Below are positions 59,526-64,000 of a stretch of DNA of 64,000 nt, piece after piece. Made by a program: the position numbers and the translations under genes. The stretch is from JBAOHV01 sp963714875 (GTDB taxonomy: Bacteria > Actinomycetota > Acidimicrobiia > Acidimicrobiales > Microtrichaceae). Location: assembly GCA_963714875.1 (NCBI GenBank), contig CAVQQI010000003.1, forward strand, positions 36,563 through 100,562. Reading direction: 5' to 3'. Below the pieces are notes generated by a model. The model did no database searches, had not been told where the DNA came from, and worked only from the letters and a program-made list of their open reading frames with translations. Every line of letters starts with the position of its first letter. Positions within the stretch are counted from its first letter, which is position 1.

Positions 59526-60827
59526 TCAGTCCCGCTCTGCGAAGGCGGCCGACTGGGCGGCGACCAGGTCCACGATGTCGCCCATCACCAGGTTGACGTC
59601 CTGCAGGTGGAGTCCCCACTGCGGGGTGAGGTCGCCGCTGATGTCGTCGGCCCTGTCGTCCGACGGATCGCCGTTCACCGTCGCCTCGAGGTAGTTGAAC
59701 CCGCCCTGCGACACGCACCGGGCAGTGACGAGTCCGGGGGTCGTGACGAACGGTGTGGCGATCTCACCCACAGCGGGGTCGACCCAGGTGGCGGTGGGGC
59801 CGGCGTCGGCACCGGCGGTCAGGATCGAACCGGACAGGTCGGAGGGGAAGTACGGCTGCACCTGGGCCGGCGCGCCGGAGAGGTCCGCCGGGTTGGTGCA
59901 CAACGCCACGCCCTCTCCGCTGCGCGGACGGCCGAACAGCGAGTTCTCCGGCGGGGGTTCGGTCGAACGGAACGTCGCCCACGACAGGACGCACCCCGTC
60001 TGATCGGGCGCGGTGCAGGCCGGGATCTCGTTGAAGTCGCCACCCACCAGCTCTCCCTCGGGCACCGCGACCGCGGAGCCGGCCAGGTAGGCGGCGACCA
60101 GCACGTCACGCACGTCCGGGTTCGGGTCGACCTCCTCGACCATCAGCTGCTTGAGCACCGATGCACCCTGGGAGTGGCCGATCAGCACCACGCCCCGGCC
60201 GTCGTTCTGCGTGGCCATGTAGTGGGCGAAGGCGTCGCGGACGTCGGTGTAGCCGGGTGAGGCCTCGGGAGCGGCGCCCGGGGTGGTCGTCGACGCGGTC
60301 GTCGTCGTGCTCGCACCCAGCGCCGCGGTCAGCCCCGCGAGGGTGCGCTGGCGGTACACCGGTGCGAAGACCCGGCACTCCTGTCCCAGACGCGCTGCCT
60401 GGTTGAGGGTGACGAAGCGCTCCTCGTCGCCGGGGACCCGATCGCTGATCTCCTCGGGGTCCTGCGAGATCGTCGGGTACACGTAGAAGCAGTCGATCGA
60501 TGGTGCCTCGGCCGGCTCCCACCGCTGTTCGGTCAGGGTGCCGTCGGCCTCGATGCTGGTGGCGTCCAGGCCGTCGTCGCAGACGTCCTGCGCATCGGGG
60601 TGACACACCCAGTTGGCCAGGTCGGCGTAGACCTCGCTCTCCTGCCCTGCGTAGCGCTCGAGCGGACCGGCCGACGGCGACGGTTCGGTCGCCGGCACCT
60701 CGGCGGGCGTGGTCGGGTCGGCCGTGCCATCCGCATCGCCGGTCTCGTCGCTGCCGCTGCACGACGAGAGCACCACGACCGCCGCGAGCAGCAGCGCACA
60801 CCAGGTCAGTACGTGCCGTTGGCGCAT
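59526..60827 (-). CDS. DUF3089 lipoprotein (alpha/beta-hydrolase fold)
   Basis: The 433-residue protein begins with a lipoprotein signal (LLLAAVVVLSSC, Cys23) and an acidic Thr-rich linker. The DUF3089 domain follows: ANWVCHPDAQDVCDDGLDAT, DCFYVYPTIS, NQAARLGQECRVFAPVYRQ, and GVVLIGHSQGA with the nucleophile S219. It is probably an esterase or lipase on the cell surface. The ATG at 60827 has GGAAGAGAG upstream. It diverges from the GNAT gene. Confidence 0.88.
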   Translation of the reverse strand: MRQRHVLTWCALLLAAVVVLSSCSGSDETGDADGTADPTTPAEVPATEPSPSAGPLERYAGQESEVYADLANWVCHPDAQDVCDDGLDATSIEADGTLTEQRWEPAEAPSIDCFYVYPTISQDPEEISDRVPGDEERFVTLNQAARLGQECRVFAPVYRQRTLAGLTAALGASTTTTASTTTPGAAPEASPGYTDVRDAFAHYMATQNDGRGVVLIGHSQGASVLKQLMVEEVDPNPDVRDVLVAAYLAGSAVAVPEGELVGGDFNEIPACTAPDQTGCVLSWATFRSTEPPPENSLFGRPRSGEGVALCTNPADLSGAPAQVQPYFPSDLSGSILTAGADAGPTATWVDPAVGEIATPFVTTPGLVTARCVSQGGFNYLEATVNGDPSDDRADDISGDLTPQWGLHLQDVNLVMGDIVDLVAAQSAAFAERD

Positions 60828-60857
60828 CTCTCTTCCGTTGCCGCATTCCGGCGACGC

Positions 60858-60863
60858 TACCGT
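60858..60863 (+). promoter_or_regulatory. Candidate -10 box (TACCGT) of the GNAT gene
   Basis: TACCGT ends six bases before the ATG at 60870, the leaderless spacing seen at several genes in the window. Confidence 0.4.
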
Positions 60864-60869
60864 TCGGCC

Positions 60870-61484
60870 ATGACCGTCGACCGCCGACCGGGCGACCGCG
60901 AGCCCCGCGTCACCGGGCCCCGGGTCCCCGAGCTGCGCACCGACCGCTTGGTGCTGCGGGCGTGGCGCGACGCCGATCGTGAACCGTTCGCTGCGCTCAA
61001 CGCCGACCCGGTGGTCATGGAGCTGTTCCCGGCGACGCTCACCCGCGCCGAGTCCGACGCGACGGTGGACATGGTCCTCGACCGCTGGAACACCGGTCGA
61101 CCGTCCTGGTGGGCGGTCGAGGTCGTCGGCGGCACACCGTTCATCGGCTTCGTCGGGCTGCTGGAACCGTCGTTCAGCGCGGCGTTCACGCCCTGTGTGG
61201 AGGTCGGGTGGCGCCTCGCTGCAGCGCACTGGGGGCGGGGCTACGCGACGGAGGCGGCCCGTGCCGCGGTGGGGTACGGCATGACCCGACTGGGGCTGGA
61301 CGAGATCGTGTCGTTCACCCCGGTGGGCAACACCCGCTCGCGTCGGGTGATGGAGAAGCTCGGCATGACCCACGACCCGTCGGATGACTTCGACCACCCG
61401 AACCTCCCGCTGGACGACCCGATCAACCGCCATGTCCTGTACCGCCTGAGCGCGCCGCGGTGGCATGCGGGAGCGGCGGGCTGA
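60870..61484 (+). CDS. GNAT-family N-acetyltransferase (RimJ/RimL-like)
   Basis: The 204-residue protein has the RimJ/RimL-like GNAT layout: LRTDRLVLRAWRDADREPFAALNADPVVMELFPATLTRAES, then VGWRLAAAHWGRGYATEAARAAVGYG with the acetyl-CoA loop (GRGYATEA), and NTRSRRVMEKLGM. The acceptor is not known. It diverges from the DUF3089 gene and the thiolase gene follows on the same strand, 133 bases on. Confidence 0.85.
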   Translation: MTVDRRPGDREPRVTGPRVPELRTDRLVLRAWRDADREPFAALNADPVVMELFPATLTRAESDATVDMVLDRWNTGRPSWWAVEVVGGTPFIGFVGLLEPSFSAAFTPCVEVGWRLAAAHWGRGYATEAARAAVGYGMTRLGLDEIVSFTPVGNTRSRRVMEKLGMTHDPSDDFDHPNLPLDDPINRHVLYRLSAPRWHAGAAG

Positions 61485-61549
61485 ACGTGACCGGGCAGCT
61501 CGACGGTCGTGGTCGGCGACGGCCCGACCGCTGGCCCTTCGACGGGCTC

Positions 61550-61565
61550 GTTACCCGGCAGTAAC
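61550..61565. promoter_or_regulatory. Palindrome GTTAC-N6-GTAAC before the thiolase gene
   Basis: A 16-base inverted repeat with spacer CCGGCA lies 52 bases before the thiolase ATG. Its size and symmetry suit a TetR-type regulator, many of which control fatty-acid degradation in actinobacteria. No regulator gene is adjacent. Confidence 0.4.
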
Positions 61566-61617
61566 CTCAACAGCACTGTTCGTCCGGGCCGACCACGGCC
61601 CCAAGGGGAGGTCCACC

Positions 61618-62799
61618 ATGGCTGGTTCCGTCATTCTGTCCGGCGCTCGTACGCCCATCGGCAAGCTGTCCGGTGCGCTCGCCGGTCTCAGCGGCTCCGA
61701 TCTCGGAGCGATCGCCATCAAGGAGGCGCTGGTGCGCGGCGGGGTCGACCCCGAGGCCGTCGACTACGTGTTCATGGGCCAGGTGCTGCTCGCCGGGGCC
61801 GGCCAGATGACCGCCCGTCAGGCCGCGAAGGATGCCGGCGTGCCGCTCAGCGTGCCGTCGACCACCATCAACAAGGTCTGCCTGTCGGGCATCAACTCGA
61901 TCATGATGGCCGACCTGCTCATCCAGTCCGGCCAGGCCGACATCGTCGTCGCCGGCGGCATGGAGTCGATGACCAACGCCCCCTACCTGCTGCCCGGCGC
62001 CCGGGCCGGCATGCGCCTGGGTGACGGCAAGGTCGTCGACTCGATGATGCACGACGGCCTGTTCTGCGCCATCGACCACATGGCCATGGGTGGCGCCACC
62101 GAGAAGTACGCCGCATCGGCCGGCCTCAGCCGCGAGTCCCAGGACCAACTGGCCGCCCAGTCCCACGAGCGTGCGGCCAAGGCCCAGAAGGACGGCCTGT
62201 TCGACAACGAGATCGTCACCGTCGAGATCCCCCAGCGCAAGGGCGATCCGGTCAAGTTCTCCGTCGACGAGGGCGTGCGTGGCGAGACCACCATCGACTC
62301 GCTCGGCAAGCTGCGCCCGGCGTTCGACAAGGCCGGCAACATCACCGCCGGCAACGCCTCTCAGATCTCCGACGGCGGCGCCGCGGTCATCGTGGCGTCC
62401 AAGGCGGCGGCAGAGCGCATCGGTGGCAACCCCCTCGGCGAGATCGTCGGCAACGGCCAGGTCGCCGGCCCGGACCCCTCGCTGCTCACCCAGCCGAGCC
62501 GGGCGATCCTCAAGGCCCTCGACCAGGCGGGCAAGTCCGTCGCCGACGTCGACCTGTTCGAGCTGAACGAGGCGTTCGCCGCGGTCGGCGTCGCCTCGAT
62601 GGCCGACCTGGGCGTCACCGACGACATCGTCAACGTCAACGGCGGCGCGATCGCGCTGGGTCACCCCATCGGCATGTCGGGCACCCGCATCGTGTTGCAC
62701 CTGCTCAACGAGCTGGGCCGCCGCGGTGGCGGGCTCGGCGCTGCGGCGTTGTGCGGTGGCGGCGGCCAGGGCGACGCCCTGCTCGTCAAGACCGTCTGA
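61618..62799 (+). CDS. Acetyl-CoA C-acyltransferase (thiolase)
   Basis: The 393-residue protein makes or splits acetoacetyl-CoA. It has thiolase active-site residues: C88 in NKVCLSGINS, the His in GHPIGMSGTR near 349, and the second Cys in ALCGGGGQG near 377. Full length matches biosynthetic and degradative thiolases alike. The ATG has AAGGGGAGG upstream. It could feed the ethylmalonyl-CoA route through acetoacetyl-CoA, or serve beta-oxidation with the EtfD-like oxidoreductase; both are inferred. Confidence 0.93.
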   Translation: MAGSVILSGARTPIGKLSGALAGLSGSDLGAIAIKEALVRGGVDPEAVDYVFMGQVLLAGAGQMTARQAAKDAGVPLSVPSTTINKVCLSGINSIMMADLLIQSGQADIVVAGGMESMTNAPYLLPGARAGMRLGDGKVVDSMMHDGLFCAIDHMAMGGATEKYAASAGLSRESQDQLAAQSHERAAKAQKDGLFDNEIVTVEIPQRKGDPVKFSVDEGVRGETTIDSLGKLRPAFDKAGNITAGNASQISDGGAAVIVASKAAAERIGGNPLGEIVGNGQVAGPDPSLLTQPSRAILKALDQAGKSVADVDLFELNEAFAAVGVASMADLGVTDDIVNVNGGAIALGHPIGMSGTRIVLHLLNELGRRGGGLGAAALCGGGGQGDALLVKTV

Positions 62800-62834
62800 T
62801 CCAACTCGGCGGCCTCCGCCGCTGACCCACCCCC

Positions 62835-62883
62835 GAATTCCCGGCGTTTCGCGTTGGAGCACAACGCGAAACGCCGGGAATTC
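62835..62883. repeat. Perfect 21-bp inverted repeat with 7-base loop
   Basis: Arms at 62835-62855 and 62863-62883 are exact complements; each arm contains CCCGGCGTTTCGCG and begins and ends with the GAATTC-type palindrome. The loop is GGAGCAC. It lies 35 bases after the thiolase stop and 43 before the DUF559 gene. It could terminate the thiolase message, but its length and the related sequence after the DUF559 gene suggest a repeat linked to that gene. Confidence 0.85.
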
Positions 62884-62926
62884 GCACCACTGCTTCCCCC
62901 ACCGCAGCAATGCACAGGAGGAAGCA

Positions 62927-63841
62927 GTGGCTGTTTTCGACCAGGTCGCGTCCATCGCGGCGCGCCAGCACGGGCTGATCACCAGCGACCAGATCCGTGC
63001 TGCGGGCATCAGCGACCAGCAGCTCCGCACCCTGCGCCGGACCGGCGTGCTCGCGACGGTCGCGCCGCGGGTCCATGCGGTGGCGGGCGCGCCACGCTCG
63101 TGGGAGCAATCGCTGTGCGGGAAGGTCCTCGCGGGCGGGCCGTTGTGCATCGCAGGGGCGCGCAGCGCTGCAGGCCTCTGGCGCCTCGACCGCTTCCGCC
63201 GCCAGCACATGGACCTGCTCGCCCCCGCCCCCGTGGCGAGACGCGTGCACGGTGCAAGGGTTCACGAGTCGAACGAGCTCGCGAGCCGGGACCGCACCGT
63301 GCTCGAGGGCATCCCCGTGTCGACTCCCGCTCGCACGATCATCGACGTGGCGCGGTACGTGAGTCCTGCCCGCCTCGGGGCGATGCTCGACGACGCCGTC
63401 CGGCGTGACCTCACCACCTACCAGGAGGTGCAGCATCGCTTCGCCGAGCTCGCCGCACGAGGTCGCGACGGCATCGCCACTGCTCGTGAGGCCCTGTCGT
63501 GTCGTCCCGACGGAGCCGCCGTGCCCGACAGCCCGTTGGAGGACGACGTCCGCAGCCTGCTCCGACGCTGCTCGGTGCCCGAGCCCGTGCTGCACCTCCG
63601 AGTCGTGTGCGACGAGCTGACCTACGTCTTGGACCTGGCGTGGCCTGACCGCCTTGTGGCGCTGGAGTGCGACGGGTTCCGGTTCCACCGAACGCCCGGA
63701 CAGCTCGACTGGGACGATCGCCGGCGCACCGCACTCGGGTTGCGCGGCTGGCTCGTGCTGCACACGACCCGCAACCTCGTGCGCACGGAACCCGATCGCC
63801 TCGTGCGTGACGTGACGACCGCACTGGCCCGTCGAGCGTGA
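62927..63841 (+). CDS. AbiEi-like winged-helix protein with C-terminal DUF559 (Vsr-fold) domain
   Basis: The 304-residue protein has an N-terminal winged helix like AbiEi antitoxins (AARQHGLITSDQIRAAGISDQQLRTLRRTGVLATVAPRVHAVAG shown by its GLIT and RRTGVL turns), a middle helical part with the VSTPARTIIDVARY motif, and a C-terminal DUF559 domain of the Vsr/restriction-endonuclease fold (VLDLAWPDRLVALECDGFRFHR with the catalytic-type D and E, then RRTALGLRGWLVLHTT). The GTG has AGGAGG upstream. No toxin gene (AbiEii) accompanies it. Related repeats lie on both sides. Function unknown; a nicking or cleaving role is inferred from the fold. Confidence 0.75.
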   Translation: MAVFDQVASIAARQHGLITSDQIRAAGISDQQLRTLRRTGVLATVAPRVHAVAGAPRSWEQSLCGKVLAGGPLCIAGARSAAGLWRLDRFRRQHMDLLAPAPVARRVHGARVHESNELASRDRTVLEGIPVSTPARTIIDVARYVSPARLGAMLDDAVRRDLTTYQEVQHRFAELAARGRDGIATAREALSCRPDGAAVPDSPLEDDVRSLLRRCSVPEPVLHLRVVCDELTYVLDLAWPDRLVALECDGFRFHRTPGQLDWDDRRRTALGLRGWLVLHTTRNLVRTEPDRLVRDVTTALARRA

Positions 63842-63858
63842 CGGACCTCCGACATCCT

Positions 63859-63872
63859 GGCGTTTCTCGTTG
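63859..63872 (+). repeat. Relative of the upstream palindrome arm
   Basis: GGCGTTTCTCGTTG here matches GGCGTTTCGCGTTG at 62843-62856 at 13 of 14 bases. A partial complement (ACGCCA) follows, so it looks like a decayed second palindrome on the far side of the DUF559 gene. Confidence 0.5.
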
Positions 63873-63934
63873 CCCCGTGACGCCAAGTGCCGGGGTTTCG
63901 CAGCACCGGCACCGGTCGTCGGCGGGAGCCCTGC

Positions 63935-64000
63935 TCAGCCGTTGCGGTCGCGGGCGTCGTCGCTCGGGAGCACGGCCTCGACCTCGAGTTCGATCTTCCA
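63935..64000 (-). CDS. 3' end of an unidentified gene (cut by window edge)
   Basis: The last 21 codons of a minus-strand gene run off the right edge, reading WKIELEVEAVLPSDDARDRNG then a stop. Codon use is normal. The beta-strand-like WKIELEVEAVL ending resembles the last strand of RidA-type proteins, but the piece is too short to be sure. Confidence 0.4.
   Translation of the reverse strand, partial: WKIELEVEAVLPSDDARDRNG

Noticed and set aside
63935..64000. Calling the partial gene at the right edge ridA
   Set aside because: Only 21 residues are visible; the resemblance is limited to one strand-like segment.

Overview
The window is one dense stretch of a very GC-rich (about 70%) actinobacterial chromosome. 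The gene set fits a marine or soil member of the class Acidimicrobiia (Ilumatobacter/Iamia-like): an ectoine operon, a crotonyl-CoA carboxylase/reductase with methylmalonyl-CoA epimerase, an acyl-CoA carboxylase with a small epsilon subunit, RecBCD plus SbcCD, a class F sortase, and many GTG starts. The taxonomic placement is inference. There is no phage, IS element, CRISPR array or rRNA; one tRNA-Gly(CCC) is present.

Layout. 0-5 kb: a cyclic-nucleotide-binding protein, a large membrane FeS oxidoreductase of the EtfD/HdrD type, a receiver-like protein without its phospho-acceptor, dcd, tRNA-Gly and two membrane proteins. 5-8.2 kb: ectABCD, a tightly overlapping osmolyte operon. 8.2-16.8 kb: secreted hydrolases, a GMC oxidoreductase, a DUF1269 membrane protein, the potassium transporter kup, and L-asparaginase. 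17-22.7 kb: a degenerate GGDEF protein, a family III CoA-transferase with a metallophosphoesterase, acyl-CoA carboxylase beta and epsilon subunits, and a LOG-family protein. 22.7-37.1 kb: a DNA repair block, with an ATP-dependent DNA ligase and sbcDC on + converging on recCBD on -; recD carries an apparent frameshift. 37-50.4 kb: a stress-type island around a large LuxR/MalT-like regulator, with SulP transporter, sulfatase, DUF1269, DUF6325, SHOCT, DUF2252 and 5'-3' exonuclease genes. 50.5-55.8 kb: a fasciclin-domain surface protein with a class F sortase, a second sulfatase, and an ECF sigma/anti-sigma pair. 55.8-64 kb: mce-ccr, a K+/H+-antiporter pair, a DUF3089 lipoprotein, a GNAT protein, a thiolase, and an AbiEi/DUF559 protein beside a long perfect palindrome.

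The main discovery candidate is in the 37-50 kb island. A 17-bp inverted repeat, TCACCC-N5-GGGTGA, occurs exactly six times and once with a single mismatch, always in an intergenic region upstream of an island gene. One copy lies between the LuxR/MalT regulator and the divergent DUF1269 gene. In the two best-aligned promoters its centre is about 44 bases before the inferred transcription start, where a class II activator would bind. I infer a local regulon controlled by the LuxR/MalT protein. A second candidate is the palindrome-flanked AbiEi/DUF559 nuclease-fold gene at the right end.

Several genes (recD, a DUF2252 gene, the fasciclin gene and a SRPBCC gene) have reading-frame breaks while coding sense is kept on both sides. 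Most lie between 47.5 and 53 kb. They may be genuine decay or local assembly indels.
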